DNA of 64,000 bases, from the NCBI GenBank assembly GCA_964036155.1, contig OZ038422.1, positions 75,663,201 through 75,727,200 of the forward strand, read 5' to 3'. Below the pieces are notes generated by a model that was not told the DNA's origin, searched no databases, and saw only the letters and a program-made list of their open reading frames with translations. Shown piece after piece: positions 22,136 through 35,963 of the stretch. A program made the translations under genes and the position numbers. The number at the start of each line of letters is the position of its first letter. Position 1 is the first letter of the stretch. The stretch comes from Diploscapter coronatus. Lineage: Eukaryota; Nematoda; Chromadorea; Rhabditida; Rhabditidae.

Positions 22136-25100
22136 ATGGCCCTCCGCAAGGTCCGATCGAATCTCGACAGGCTGTTCGACAAGAGTCTCACTGATCTGAT
22201 CCGGGGTATTCGAAACAACAAGGATAATGAGGTCGGTAAATAATATTTTCAAATGAATAGAGGGTAGTACAAATTTAACCAATCATGACGACTACAAAAT
22301 AGTGAAATTTAAAGGCTACTCTATCCACGAAATGAATTTATTCAGGCTCGCTACATCGCTTCATGCATCGAAGAGATCAAGATGGAACTCCGACAAGATC
22401 ACATTTACGTGAAAGCGAATGCCATCGAGAAATTGGCGTATCTACAAATGCTGGGATATGATATTTCGTGGGCTTCGTTCAACATCATAGAAGTCATGGT
22501 CTCCACGAAATATACGGAGAAACGGATAGGGTATCTAGCAGCAGCCCAGAGCTTCACCGATGTGACTGAAGTATTAATGCTTACGACTAACCTCATTCGA
22601 AAGGATCTGAACAGGTATATATTATCTTTAAATTTGAAATATTAAAAAAACGTGTTTAAGTCCCAACATTTACGATGCTGGTGTAGCGTTGGGGGGTTTG
22701 TCCTGTTTCGTGACTCCAGACTTGGCGAGGGATCTTGCGAGTGATATAGTCAATCTCCTTTCTTCATCTCGTCCCTACATCCGCAAACGAGCGATTCTGA
22801 TGCTGTACAAGGTGTTTCTCAAATATCCCGAAGCGTTGCGACCGACATTTCCAAGATTGAAGGAGAAGTTGGAGGACCCTGATCCAGGTTTATTAATTTT
22901 ACGTCTTCTTTTTCCTTTTAATTTAAAATTCTCAGGAGTCCAAAGTGCTGCGGTGAACGTCATTTGTGAGTTGGCGAGGAAGAATCCCAAGAACTACTTG
23001 ACGTTAGCCCCTGTATTCTTCAAGCTGATGACTACTTCCAGCAATAACTGGATGCTTATTAAAATTATCAAATTGGTACTTTTTTGTATATATCCTCTTT
23101 CATCGCGGATGTTAGAGTCTAGATAGATGGAAGTTGAGAGTATTCTTTCAGTTCGGAGCCCTCGTACCTTTGGAACCCCGGCTCGGCAAGAAGCTGCTTG
23201 AACCACTTACGAACCTCATCAACAGCACCTCCGCAATGTCTTTGCTATACGAATGCATCAACACGGTTATCGCCGTGTTGATCAGCATTTCGTCGGGTGG
23301 CGATCATACGGCTAGTATTCAGGTAAAGTTGTTATTTTATTTTTACTAGTTCAGTCGTTTAAATTCAATTCTTCTCAATTTATGGTCTAGTTTTAAATTC
23401 TAAAATTTCAGCTGTGTGTCCAGAAACTCGGAGTTCTGATTGAGGACTCGGACCAGAACCTGAAATATCTCGGGCTTCTGGCGATGGGCAAAATCTTGCA
23501 GACGCATCCGAAGGCAGTTCAAGCTCACAAGGATATCGTTTTGAGATGTTTGGACGACAAGGACGAAAGCATTAGATTGAGGTGGAGCTTGAATATTTTA
23601 AACTATTTTGTTCCCTAAATATTATCTTTAGGGCCCTTGACTTATTGTATGGAATGGTTTCGAAGAAAAATATCATGGAAATCGTGAAGAAGCTAATGGA
23701 ACATGTGGACTCTGCGGAGGGGTCTCATTATAGGTTAGTATTAAATTTCACTCTACTGGAAATTAAATGATGCCTTCAGGGATGAACTATTATCCCGAAT
23801 TGTCGGCATTTGCAGTTACAATAATTACCAGTATATCACGAATTTCGAGTGGTACATTTCTGTGCTGGTCGAATTGACCAAGGTTGAGGGGACTAAGCAT
23901 GGCGCCAAGATTGCCGAGCAGGTAAGATAATCTTTTAAAGGTGGTTAATAAATTCTCTGAAATTTTATCCTTTAAATATAGCCAAAAATATTATTCATCC
24001 AGAAAATATCTATATTTCCAGATCCAAGACGTGACAGTACGCGTGGAATCAATCCGTCATTTCTCCGTCTCCCAAATGGCTCTTCTGGTCGAAAACGCTC
24101 ATGTTCTGCTGGCTGGAAGTGTTCAGCAGAGGAGCAACATCTGTGAAGTCCTGCTTGCGGCCGCTTGGATTTGCGGGGAATACAATCAACACGTCCGCAA
24201 CGTGCACTCCGTCTTGGAATCGATGCTCAAAGCCAAACCCTCTGTGATGCCGGGTCACATTCTCTCTGTGTACCTGCAGAACATTGGGAAACTCTATTCC
24301 GCACTACTATCTAAGGCTGAAGAGGTCATATTTTCAGTTTTGCATACTTTTTAACAAAATAAAATGGATTCTTTTTTGTTATAAAGTCAGAAATATGAAA
24401 CTTCCTAAATTGCAGGAAGACGACTGGGACACGATCGAGTCTCTGGACAATCTGATGCTCTCCAAACTTCCTCAATTCGAATTATCCGAACACTTGGAGG
24501 CCCAGGAGCGCGCCTGCAATCTGATGGGCCTGTTGAGGATTCTCGAATCTGCGCATCAGAGGAAAGAGAAAATGGCCTCGGAAGTTGCAGCTCTCTTCGA
24601 GGGCGAACTCAATCCGGTGGCTGCCAAGGCACAGAAGAAAGTGCCAGTTCCTGAGGGGTAAGAATTTGCAATGATTTTTTTTTCTTCTTTTTAGAAAAGA
24701 GCTTTTTCTAAGGTTGGATCTGGACGCCTGGATAGGTGAGGAGTGGCAAAACACCCCGGTTGAGTCGAGTGACGAAAGCGATTTGGATGATAGATTTGGA
24801 AAGGTTAGGGGGTTTTTAATTAAATTTTAAAAAGGTAGATATAGCTAAAAAAGTTATTAGTCTGCGAATCTTCAAATTTATTTCTATGTTTTTTTTATAA
24901 GCAATTCAATTTTCAGCCCGCTCTCCGAGGTCATATGGAATATTCGTATGCGGAAGAAGCTGAAGAGGCAACCGTCGCTGACACGAAACAGAAGAAGACG
25001 AAGAAAGGGGAGCCCGTCAAATTGACAGAAGAGGAAAAAGAAGCACTGCGAAGGAAGAGAGAAGCAGAAATTCAGAACAACCCCTACTATGTCAAGGTTT

Positions 25101-27324
25101 GAAAATTCGTCCTTTCCAAAAGAGAATATGACAAATTAGGGCTCCGCAACAACGCCTCCGAAACGGCCCACAAAATTCGTGACTCCGATGAACGCTGCTG
25201 AGGCCTCGGACAAATTGGATATTCAGAGTCCGCTGGAAATTCCTGGTAACTTCTTAAATGAAAGGCTTCTTTAAAACATTTCTCTTCAGGAGTGGTCGGC
25301 CTTAATCGTTACATGGAGCAACAAGATTCTACCCTATCATGGAAGAACGCAGTCAAAGAGAAGAAAGGAAAGAAGAAAAAAGGCAAGAAGGGAAAGAAGA
25401 ACGTCAGCGTGAGCAGCGAGGAAGAAGCTGAGGTCGTTCACAAAGTGAATCGAGATGACGGAGAAATGCCGGAGGGAGCGAGATCGACGGACGACGAAAA
25501 AGATGAGAAAGTGGGGATTTTGTTTCCATTAAGTCTATAAACCTCAGAATTTTAGACTGTTAACAATGAATTTAAAGCCCTGGATATTAATTTGGATGAA
25601 CCGTTGAGGCCAGACGAAGTCGTGAAAGGACCTCAGGCCTACACAAGGATCACTGCGCATTCACAGGTTAATTTAGTCTTTTAAAATTTTCAATCCTATC
25701 ATGCTAGAAATGCATCTAATCCTATTCTGAAAAAAACAACAAAAAAGACAATATTTTCAGGGTCCTCTCATCCCCCGTCCTCCCACCACTTACGATCCTC
25801 CCTACTCGGCCACGAATATGCTCGCTGGAGTTGAGAAACCGAAGAAAGTCGTCAAGAAGAAGGCGGCCAAAGACGGAACTGGTGAAAAGAAGAAGAAAAA
25901 GAGCAAGAAATCCGAAGGAGGTCAGGAAAGGAATGGATCTTCTGCGGGACAGGGAGCGCTGATCGATATGGACTCTTGGTTGGATGAGAAGGGCGAGGAA
26001 CTGCAGGAGAATCTGATTGGGAAAGCTACTCAGCAGATTAAGGTAGGCACTTTCATGAATTCGAAATTTTATGAGTGTCTTTTTCTTGGCGATCAACCAT
26101 CTAGAATTCGCTTTAAAGTATTTTTGTAACAACTATTTTCAGGCTGAGAAAACGAAGAAGAAGAAAAAGTCGTCGAAAGCCTCGGAGAACATCAGGGAAA
26201 GGGCTGAATACATGGAAGCAGCTGGTGTGTCGACTCCTTCTAATCCAAACGCTGGCGGCTCACCGATGGTCAGAGAAAATGGATCTGCTTCGAATGAGTC
26301 TTCTGTCGCCCGACTCTGCACTAATTCGGATCTTGTTGTGGTAGTTTCATAGTTAAAGGTTTGTTGATGACTTTTTCTATTTCAGGACTTTGAAACAACC
26401 ATTTCACAAATTGGAGAAGTCGGAGTGACGCTCCGTCTGACGAACGTGGGCGGGAAGTCGATGAAGAAGGTCGAAGTCAACATTATCGACACTATGAATG
26501 TGCAGGTGCAGAGGATGGATGCAAACGAGGTATATATTAAAACAAAGTGAATTATTTGTATAATTATATAAATGATTGTAGGAAGTAATCCGCCTAACTG
26601 ACCAACTTCCCTCCGGTACTTGTTCCGAATCATCCATTCCGCTGACAGTTCATTCCATTTCCGTGTCACAGTCGCTCAAAGGGTCGATTACCTATTTCGT
26701 TGAGGTAAAAATGCGATTTTTTATAAGAAGCATTACAAAATTACAGGATGCGGACGGTACTTCTGATGGGAAAGTGGACTTCAAGCTTCCCCTTCCTTCA
26801 CTAGCCTTCTTGGGACCTTGTAATATCAGCAAGTATGTTTATTTCAAGATGTGATAGATTATGTATTTTACTTTACAATCGCATCTTTTATTATTAAATT
26901 CAAAATCAATAAATTATTTTTCAGAGAAGCCTATTCTCAACTACTCGGAGGCGACGAGGTTGATTCCAATTCCTCTGCCCAGTGCTCCTCAGACTTGCCT
27001 TTGAAAAAAATCCTCGAAAAACTTGTGAAACAGGCTCATTTTATCGGTTTATTCTAATTTTTATTATTCCATACAATTGAAATTTTAGTTATCGAAGAAA
27101 CCAAAAATGCCGCTTCATTATTTGCTACTTCAATTAGAGGAAACCCTGTGTGTTTACTGGTTAAGAAAAGTGTAAGTATTTTTAGAAGATTTTTAAAATA
27201 ATCGATTTTTTCATATTAACATTTTTAGAACGACTCCGTGCAAATTGACGGCAAGGCTGGTGATCCCCAATTGATTTATTCGATCGTTAGCGACGTCAAG
27301 GAACTAATTAGCAGAAAGGGCTGA
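22136..27324 (+). CDS. AP-3 complex subunit delta (delta adaptin)
   Basis: Delta adaptin is a large subunit of the AP-3 coat, which sorts cargo from endosomes to lysosomes and lysosome-related organelles. The N-terminal trunk is recognisable from the start: MALRKVRSNLDRLFDKSLTD, ARYIASCIEEIKMELRQD, VKANAIEKLAYLQMLGYDIS and KRIGYLAAAQSF, followed by HEAT-like helices. The segment EDDWDTIESLDNLML and the later very Lys-rich, acidic linkers (KKKGKKGKKN, VVKKKAAKDGT, KKKKKSKKSEGG) are typical of the delta hinge. The C-terminal exons (GEVGVTLRLTNVGGKSMKKV, SLKGSITYFVEV, DPQLIYSIVSDVKELI) form the ear. About 17 exons can be followed with plausible joins. It is an ordinary, intact orthologue and I see nothing broken. 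In C. elegans the gene is called apd-3. Confidence 0.93.
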
Positions 27325-28930
27325 TTATGAAAATTTTATTTGACAATGTCCTTAAATTTTTTGCAAGTATACCCTTATGCATTTCCTATAATTTATTACT
27401 TTAAATTTATCCGGTAAGTCTATCCCTATTTTCCATTTCCATGCTTACTTTCGCGCATTTATAATTCATGAAATTAATGGTTCAATTGAAATTACTTCCC
27501 AAAATTACACGAATAATTTCTCAAAATATTGAAAGAGTTAGTTTATTCCATTGTGCATAATTTCGAACTTAACGAAATAATCAGCAATCTTGTGCATTAT
27601 TTATGATGCCAAAATACTTCAATTTGCAATTTGACTATCATTAGGCTCAAAGATATGAAAATTTGTGCGACGTTATAATTTAAATATTTTTGATAATACA
27701 CGATTTCAATAATTTCTGATAAGTCTGGATTAAAAATGGCAATTTTGGAAATTTGAAAAAAAAATTCTGCCCCAACAGATGCTAGGCTAAAATAAACATG
27801 GATTAGAAATTATGAACGCTGACGCAAAAATAATCCCAAGAGTTTGCACTTCTTCAATTATTTAACACTTCATATAAATTTATTTTTATTACTCGCATTT
27901 ATTTATTTTAAAGTTTAAACCCCGAATCTTTTTCTCAGAAATGCGTAGAGTTTATCAACTTCCTTATATTCTAGCTTAAAGTTGAGCCCAAGCAGCAAAA
28001 ATCTCATAATCATATTTGGCTCGATTTGTGATATTCTCAATCCTTTGCAGATGCAGAGAAACGGAAACCAGATCAAAACCCTTTCAACCCAAAGTAAACC
28101 TAATTTTGGAAATTTTCGCTTTCTTCAGATATTATAAGTGGGTAGGGTTCTTACAACTTCAGCATCAGAAATTTGAACTTCTTATTAAAACAATTCAAAA
28201 TTGTATCGGGGTTTATAAACATTTCAAAGTTGGCCCCAAATTAGGAAAGGAAGGAAGGAAGGAAGCGCTTGCTTTCCTTTTCCTGGTTGTGTTTTGTCGT
28301 TTGCCGGATAAAAGGCCGACTAACTGATAATTATTCGAATTCTCTTCGTGAAGTCAGCCGCGCAGTCTTCGATTTTTTGCGTCGAAATTTCCCTTAAATT
28401 TCCAAAACTTGCCTAATCCCGTATGAAATCCAGATTTATTGGTTTTTCAAGAAAAAAAAAATAAAAGACCCATAATAATTTATCGTAAAATTATTATGGG
28501 GCATATTTTTAAATTTATTTCTTATTCTTCCTGAATTTCTATGCACAAAAAAAAACCCCCGTATCGTGGTATACTCTTTCTTGTGATGTGTCTTCACTTA
28601 CCCCCTTTCATTTTCCTTTTCTCCTTCAAAAATTAGCATATTTATTATGTTTCAAAGTATATCGTAATTATTTCATCACTATTATATATCATTTGGGTGT
28701 GGCTGATTGTTCAATTTATTATTATGCAAAATGAAAAATCTATTATTTTGAAAATCATTTATTTAAGATATAAAATTATGTGTTTGTTGTGTTGTAAACT
28801 GGTGAACGATGCTCAGTGTTGTCATTTTGTAAGTGATAAATTATTTTAATGCAATTTTAAAACCTTAGAATATATAATTCAAAAAGCACTAAACTCTAAG
28901 TGAGTGCATAAACTTCAATTAATTTATATA
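27325..28930. other. 3' spacer after AP-3 delta, no supported gene
   Basis: This AT-rich region contains an imperfect hairpin at about 28470-28500 (CCATAATAATTTATCG / AAAATTATTATGG) and a GGAA microsatellite at about 28245-28262. No coding exon is supported. Confidence 0.45.
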
Positions 28931-29525
28931 CAGTGGCGAGCAAGAGCTTTGCATCACCATTATTATTTTACTGAGGAAGGGTTCGAAAACTATTTTTCTG
29001 CACGTTTACTATGAGGGAAATTATGGAATTTATTTCAAAGTTAGAAACTATCTTTATCATAGAATATTTTACTAGGTTATTTGACTGTTGGAAAGTTTTT
29101 CCTTTTAAAGTTAGAGATGGGTTGAGAACTGAACTCCCTTAACTAACGGAACACAGAAAATTGACGATTTTTCAATCAAACCCCCATAAAATTTTATGCA
29201 GATTTGCTCATAGAATAACTTTTTCAGCATATAAAGAGTATGCACTGAACATCAAATAAGGGCAAATTTGATTCCGCACCTGAATCACATAGACCCGTAA
29301 AATTTTTTAAACGTGACCAATTTTTGATTTTTTCGCGTGATAAAAATTTTCAAAAATCGATACCTTCCATAAAGGTTCTCGAGTCGGGTTGAAGCCTAGC
29401 AGATATTCTTGACATACCTACCCCGATATGTGTATAAAATTTCAGCCGGATTGATGCACTACATGTGCGTAAGTCAGCAACATATCAAAATATACGGAGT
29501 GATACAAAACTTTTGCTTGCCACTG
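28931..29525. mobile_element. Non-autonomous Tc1/mariner-type element
   Basis: Terminal inverted repeats of about 28 bp bound the element. The left end is CAGTGGCGAGCAAGAGCTTT and the right end, read inverted, is CAGTGGCAAGCAAAAGTTTT, both continuing to ATCAC. CAGTG termini are typical of Tc1-like elements. The left flank is TA but the right is TG, so the target duplication has mutated. At 595 bp with no transposase ORF it is a MITE or a deletion derivative. Confidence 0.7.
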
Positions 29526-30224
29526 TGTTTTATTTATATATTGCAGTCGATAAGATTTTGTGAAATGAATATATATTTTTTAAAGTTTAACGATTCAACA
29601 TTTCATTTTATGCAATTATCTCAAGAAATTTTAATGGAGCCGCGCTGAAAAAGAAACTTTTCGAATTACGCATGCCCTTGCTAGAAGTTGACAGGTCCTC
29701 TCCATTTTATACATGTATCCCAATTACTCAGCTAATTTTGCAAAAGTTCTTCTATTTTTGCCGAATATTTCCAATTTATTACTGCAAATATTATGCGTAC
29801 CGTTTGCTGCTCTATTAGTTGTTATAAATTATTCACTCGAATTAAAAAAAAATATATATATATATATTTTCTATTCGAATATTTTTCTCGACACTGATTA
29901 TTGATTCAATTTTGTGTAAAATCCGCCAAGAAAAAGAAGATGAGAAAAATTTGTCGAGACGTTGAAAAATGAAACCAAATAAGGCGCAAAGAAGACGAAA
30001 TGCTAGAAGAGGTAGAGGTTGAAATTGCAGTGACATCGAAATGAAAATCTACAAAGAAAGGGTTTGGAAGAGGAAGATATTGAAGAATCTGGTATAAAAG
30101 GCAACAGCATAACAAAATCCTCCTTGAAGATCTAAAATCTCTTATTTCTAGCAAATTCTGCTACATTGTGATTATTCTTACGCTGATTTATTCCTCATTT
30201 ATTTTTCTTGCCCTATGGTTAAAA

Positions 30225-33200
30225 ATGCTGAGTACATTCGCTGTAAGTTATTGTTTACTATAAAATTTGATTATCCTAAATATTTATCGATTTTTATTCA
30301 TAGATCATAACATCATTGCATAACTTTTATCTTATGCAAATAAGAAGTGTAAAATAATGCGCATAATCTCTATTCAAGTTCCTCATCATCGTTTCTTCAT
30401 ATTCAAATGTTACTTTTCAATAACCCTTATATTCAGGGCGGGCGTGGCTTTTCGAATCCGTTTTCCGCGACTCGGTTTCGAAGCTTTCGATCGATTGATT
30501 CCTCAGAGCGAGTCGGACTCGGCCTTCATCGGGACAGGAATCGAGAAGTAAGTTTTCCGAATACTTTTCTTCAAAAATTAAAAAATCTCCTATGGAATGG
30601 GACTATTCTCGTAAGAATAGGATATAAATTATTCGTTTATAAAAAAAAAAAACTTATATTGCAGTTTGGAGTTGGATTTTGTGTACTTTTCACCCAAAAC
30701 TTGCAAATAAAATGGGAGAATATTACTCACAGAATAATTCGGATGGAAGTCTTCAATTTGATAGTGTGAATTATATTGCAGCTTGGAGTGGGCGGAGTCG
30801 GTTCAGTGCTTGGAGCAGAAAGCGGGCAGAGACGAGGGGACATGTGGAGTGTGATTCGACTAAAGACGTTTAGGAGGAGGTCCACTCGCAGAACGACGAC
30901 AGACAGACGCCGGATGAAGCGGACCCAGAGTGAGAAGCAGAAAACGTTGGAAAAGTAAGTCTAGTCATGTTTTCCTTTGAAAAGTATTCATTAGGTGAAA
31001 TGTGTTGGAGATCGTTTAGATCTTTTCGTTTAAAAAAGTTGTTTAAATATATGCTAATATGTAATAGCATAATTTTAAGCTTATTGAAAGATGATCACCG
31101 ATATTTTTGACGAGCTATGTTAAAAATATCGAATATCACCTGTTTTGTAGTATTTTGTTGCAAGAAAATTAGCGTTAAAATTTGCAAGATGCTAAAATTG
31201 GAACAGCTTACAAGAAAAAATGTTTCATATTAGTCAAGTTCAGCGTTAGAAGCAGCGATTTTTCATGGCATTAATCTCGTTCGCTGCGATAAACTATTCT
31301 CTGCCTGAATTTGTAATTGTTCTTTGAAATTTCCGCGTTTAAATGCGCTAAATTGAATTCATCGGTTTAATTTATCGTATATTTATGATAGGAGCAATAG
31401 ATAATGAATTTAATTGGCAAGTGGAAAGGCAGGCAGACATTATGAGTTCAGAAAGGGAAATTCTTCATTTGGGTAGTCGATAATTGTACTTGAGGTTCTT
31501 TTTATCATGTATTTTAAAACTGAATGAATACTTTTCTTCAAGTTTAAATACAAACTATTATTTTTTAGCTACAAGTACTCATAACCAAGATTTTCTCCTG
31601 CTATTATGTTTTGCTTGTTATTATTCGATTATTGTAACTCATCCATCTATTCGCATTTGTTAGCGTCTAGAAATGACGAAATACCTACTACTGACTAATT
31701 CAATTGTGGTTCAGATCCACAGACATATCTTCATCTTTCATATTCTCGCCTTTCTTTCGAATATTACTTTATCTTCACAGATTCATTAGAGATTAGGAGG
31801 ATATCTTATGGCATTTATTCACTTTCTTATTCGGATATTGCTTTAGCTATGGTATTATTTTCATCTATTTTAGCGGTTTATGATTCAAAAATTTAGTCCA
31901 TGAATTCTGCCTTTTCTTGCACGAATAACACATCGATTTATAATAATGACATGGCTATGTAAGTTACAAAGATCTAAATGATCTCCGGTAACAAAGTTTA
32001 TTTTTAAATTATCAAATAATTTTTCCACGTATTAAAATAGTCAAATTTCAGACAATTCGGCCGTCCAACCACCAAGAACCGTTTCTTACGATCGATTTAT
32101 TGGGCTTTGCGTGGCTGTCAGTACTGGCTCTGCTTCTATGACGACGGTAAGTTATTCATCTTTTCTAGGTTTTTTACCTAAGTTCTTACAAATTTCAAAT
32201 TAAGTTCATTCAAGTATACATTTACTTCTGCGATCAATAATCTCTAGCTAATTTAAAAATAACTATCTCTTCTGCTATTTGACGCTAAATCGCTTGTTTA
32301 CATTTTCAGATAACATTTTGCAACACCGCGTTTTTAAGGAACACCTTTAGATTTTTCTGAGACAACTTCTAAGCTTTCATTAGCTTGACTTCTTTTATTC
32401 GCAAACTAATCTTCATCTACTTGAGCATCGATTTTCCTTCATTTATTCTAACTTCTTCGCCGGCTTTTCCTCTCCTTCTTTTGATTATTTCATTCTCTCC
32501 TTTCTCTAGTTTCACTATTTTCTTGCCCTTTTCCACTAATAAGAATCGCACTTCTCATTTTGTATGCGGCTCGATTTTCAATGCAACTTTGCACTCGGTT
32601 GAGGCGAGGTAATCTGAGAAAAAAGGAAGGGAAAATTAGGAACAAAAACTCAGAAATATTCTTCATTTTCAATATCTAAGAAAATAGGAAGTGCGAGAAA
32701 ATAAACGAGTAAATGTAGTAAAGTGGAAACTAAGCACAAAGGATTTAGGAAGATTATTTTTAGAAATAGGAAAACTTGTATTTTCAAAGAAATTATAACA
32801 TCTCCTATACATTTCTCAAATTAGTTAGGAAAAAAAAACAAAATAGACATTTTATTTCTCAACACATTTTGACCAATTTAATTAGCGCTTCCATAAAGCT
32901 AGCATTTTGTGAAATAAATGAAACAAATGTTCTGACTGAAATTGGATGGAACTTTAAACAAAATATATTGAATTTACAAAAAAAAAATACAAGAAATGAA
33001 AATATTTCAAATTGTATCTTGATGCTTTAGTTGCTAAGCGCTTTTCATTTCATAATATGTACATGTCGCGAATGAATGTCTGCATTCATTTTGCTCATTT
33101 TTGTGTAACTATTCAAATTCTATAGGCTTCATTTCCATCAACATTTAGCTATTTTATGAATTTATCTACCTTTCACATTAAAAATTAAAGGGAAAAACTC

Positions 33201-35742
33201 TGCCTACGAGTTCTTGTCCTAAAATCTATATGTTAGGCCTTGTCAATATTTTCATCATATGTTTTCTCTTCCATATCTAGTTTGTTTTTGCGTTCATTTT
33301 TCCTATTCATTCAGTGTTCTTTATTTGTAGGTGTCATGTATTTTCTTCCTATTTTGCGAGAATATTGATGTTTTTTGAGTTAGAAGCCGCCAACTGGAAA
33401 ACTGATGAGAAAGGGTAAAACAAAGACGAAAAAGAAAAAAATAATGAAAAATGCGTGGAGCTTTGCAAGACTTCTGCCAAATGTGAGAACAAGCTTGGGA
33501 GCTAAGACTTTTCCTTCTCATTTCCGCCTTTTCCTCTTTCAACTATCAACTTTTTATTCATGTCCAAGCTATTTTATACTATCATTATGTGAACATATAG
33601 CGTCTTTTCATTGCAAAGTTGAAGTTGCGAAAAATTTTCTATTGATATGCTAAAATAATCCATAGCTTATTCTATAAAAAAATGTGTGTTTTTTTTTTTT
33701 TCAAATAAACGCATGATGTTCCTAGCGTTCTCTTTCGATTTTCTTTTTTCTGGAAGTCAAACAAAATCCAGGCATTAGTTTCCTCCTTAGCATTTCCCCT
33801 GAGAAAAGGGCAAGTGGTTGGCGAGATTCTGGCTGATTGCAACATGCCAAAGAACATAGAGGCTAAGTGTAGAGGCCCCTGCCAAAAATTGAGAATCAAT
33901 TCGCCCCTCCAAACATTCTAACTCGCATCACCAGACTTAGTGTCTTCCTTTTCCCGAACCAATTTCTCCCTTTAATTTCAGCCTCTCGAAAGGATTTAGA
34001 AGATTTACGTTTTTCTTATCGCAAACATTCGAATCTTTCGCATTTTTCACCAGTCTTTTGAATCTACCCGCTTTGGAATTAGAATGCGAATTTCTTCTAG
34101 ATTTGCGGACTATCTTTTAACTTTGCTCATTCACGAAAAATTTTCCCTTCATGACATCAACTTTTCGTCATCTTTATGTCTACTTATTTGGTAATCATTA
34201 TGCAAATCACCTTTTCGCTAGATTCAAAGTCCGCTAAACCCGGATAAATCTGCCAAACGACATCAAACCCCCTTCTCAATCAATTCGATCTTCTGCTTCG
34301 CCGTTTCCTTCCTTCCCATTCGTCCTCGTTCATTTCTTCGCTCGCTTCACGTTTGGTTTCTCATTTCAGCTTCACTCTTCTTCTTCTTTCATTCCATTTT
34401 CGGGGTGAGAAATGGACGACACTTACTCTTGGTATTCCTCAGGTATATCAATACTTTAGCCCAATACTAAATATTCAGAGTTTAAAAGTTGCAATATGAG
34501 TAGGAATAAAATTGTCAATTTTAATTAATTAAAATTTTTCAGAAGTCGAAGTCGACGTGGACGACCTTCTCTCTAATCCATTCAACACCCAGCCCCCCTC
34601 TCTTGAGCAGCTTCAAAAACTAACCGGGTTCAATCGACAGTGGCTCATGTTCGTATATCGAAATTTCAAGCAGGTTCATTTTGAAGTTTTCTTAATAGAT
34701 CAAAGTAGAGATTGAGCGCTGCCCGAATGGTCGAATGTCGGAAACCCAGTGGCGAGGCATCTTCCGGAACCTCTTTCCCAATTCTTCCGATTATCAGTTC
34801 GCAGATCGACTCTACAAGGCTATCTCGGAAATGAGGGGCCATCAGCAGATAACTTTTGAGGTAAATTTTTAGTGTAGTTCTCAAAATTGTGAAAATATAT
34901 TCAGGACCTGATGATATGCTTGTGGGAACTAACAGAGCGAGGTCGCAATTCACAATTTGTCTCTACTTCGAATGTATCCACCACTGCTCAATTCGTGTTC
35001 GCTTTGATGACACCGAACGAAAAAGTGAAATTTCATTCTCGACACGTCTTTACTATTCCCACAACATCCATGGTAATGTCGATAAATTACTGATTGCAGG
35101 ACCGAGTGGACGAGCCATCTTTTGTTGCATATGTCCGATCAATTTTCGCACTATGCTCAACCAGACCTGGAGGCTACGAAAACGCGATGGCACTTGGGCT
35201 GCCGTGTGGCAGCATTTATAGGGCTAAAGTAATCATTGCTGAATTGCTTTTCTTTTTTGCAAATTTTTGCCAATTTTAGAGCGGCGAAGATGAAATGCGT
35301 CCTATCGAACCTTTGATACGAAGATATGCCATTGAGAGGTTTAAGGTAAAATTACTCACCGTCCACTTCACAATATATTAAGCCTTTTTCATAATCAAAC
35401 CTAAAAGCAGACTTTCAGTCAGAACGGAAAGTTTTAGGGAAGACGATGCGCAAATTCAAATTTTTTGATAGAGAACTGATACATAGGGGAGTACGCATCG
35501 AGATTTTTTTTCAGAATATCTCAACCTAAGGAGGTATGCGCGGAGAGTTTGACTGAAACCCTGCCTAAGTGTATTCATAATTTCAAGGTTTAGGGTTTTG
35601 ATTTCAGGAATTGGATCGTGACAAAGATGGCTACATTTCTCTGGACGACGTTGAAAGAGAGATTGAAGCCAATCGCAGCTCGTTCATCCTCAAATGTCTC
35701 AACGATTTCGCTGATCAAGCGTCTACTTCAAAGATCAAATAA
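30225..35742 (+). CDS. Neuronal calcium sensor / KChIP-like EF-hand protein
   Basis: Exons: 30225-30242, 30437-30547, 30782-30954, 32052-32146, 34543 onward, and the last ending at 35742. The C-terminal ~220 residues follow the recoverin/KChIP pattern: LEQLQKLTGFNRQWLMFVYR, CPNGRMSETQWRGIFRNLFP, QQITFEDLMICLWEL, then the only canonical EF-hand loop, DRDKDGYISLDD. Loops 2 and 3 lack the acidic ligands, so at most one calcium site should work. Ahead of it is a long Arg/Ser-rich N-terminus (RRRSTRRTTTDRRRMKRTQS) and a short hydrophobic, Cys-containing exon (SIYWALRGCQYWLCFYDD). No N-myristoylation start is present in this form. A second first exon at 34412 would give a short form. The 5' start is uncertain; ATG 30407 is an alternative. 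Nematode NCS-4/5-like proteins are plausible relatives. Confidence 0.75.
34412..34442 (+). other. Alternative first exon of the EF-hand gene
   Basis: ATG GAC GAC ACT TAC TCT TGG TAT followed by TCC TCA G and a GT donor. Its phase (1) matches the acceptor at 34543 exactly, giving MDDTYSWYSSEVEVDVDDLL. It lies at the end of a 2.4 kb intron, so this intron probably contains an internal promoter that makes a short isoform without the basic N-terminus. Confidence 0.55.
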
Positions 35743-35963
35743 TTTGTTTTTCAAATTTTATTTCAAAAATATTTATTCAAAAATTGGGTGCATTGTGATA
35801 AGCATATCTTTCGACGATTTTGTCGATTTCAACTACATTTGATCTCTTACGTCCCAATCAAATCGTGTAAAAAGTAATTCAACGAATATTTGTCAAATAA
35901 ATTTTAGATGATTTTGAAAACCCGTCAGATACCAACAAGAATTAAACTGGAGAATAGAAAGTC

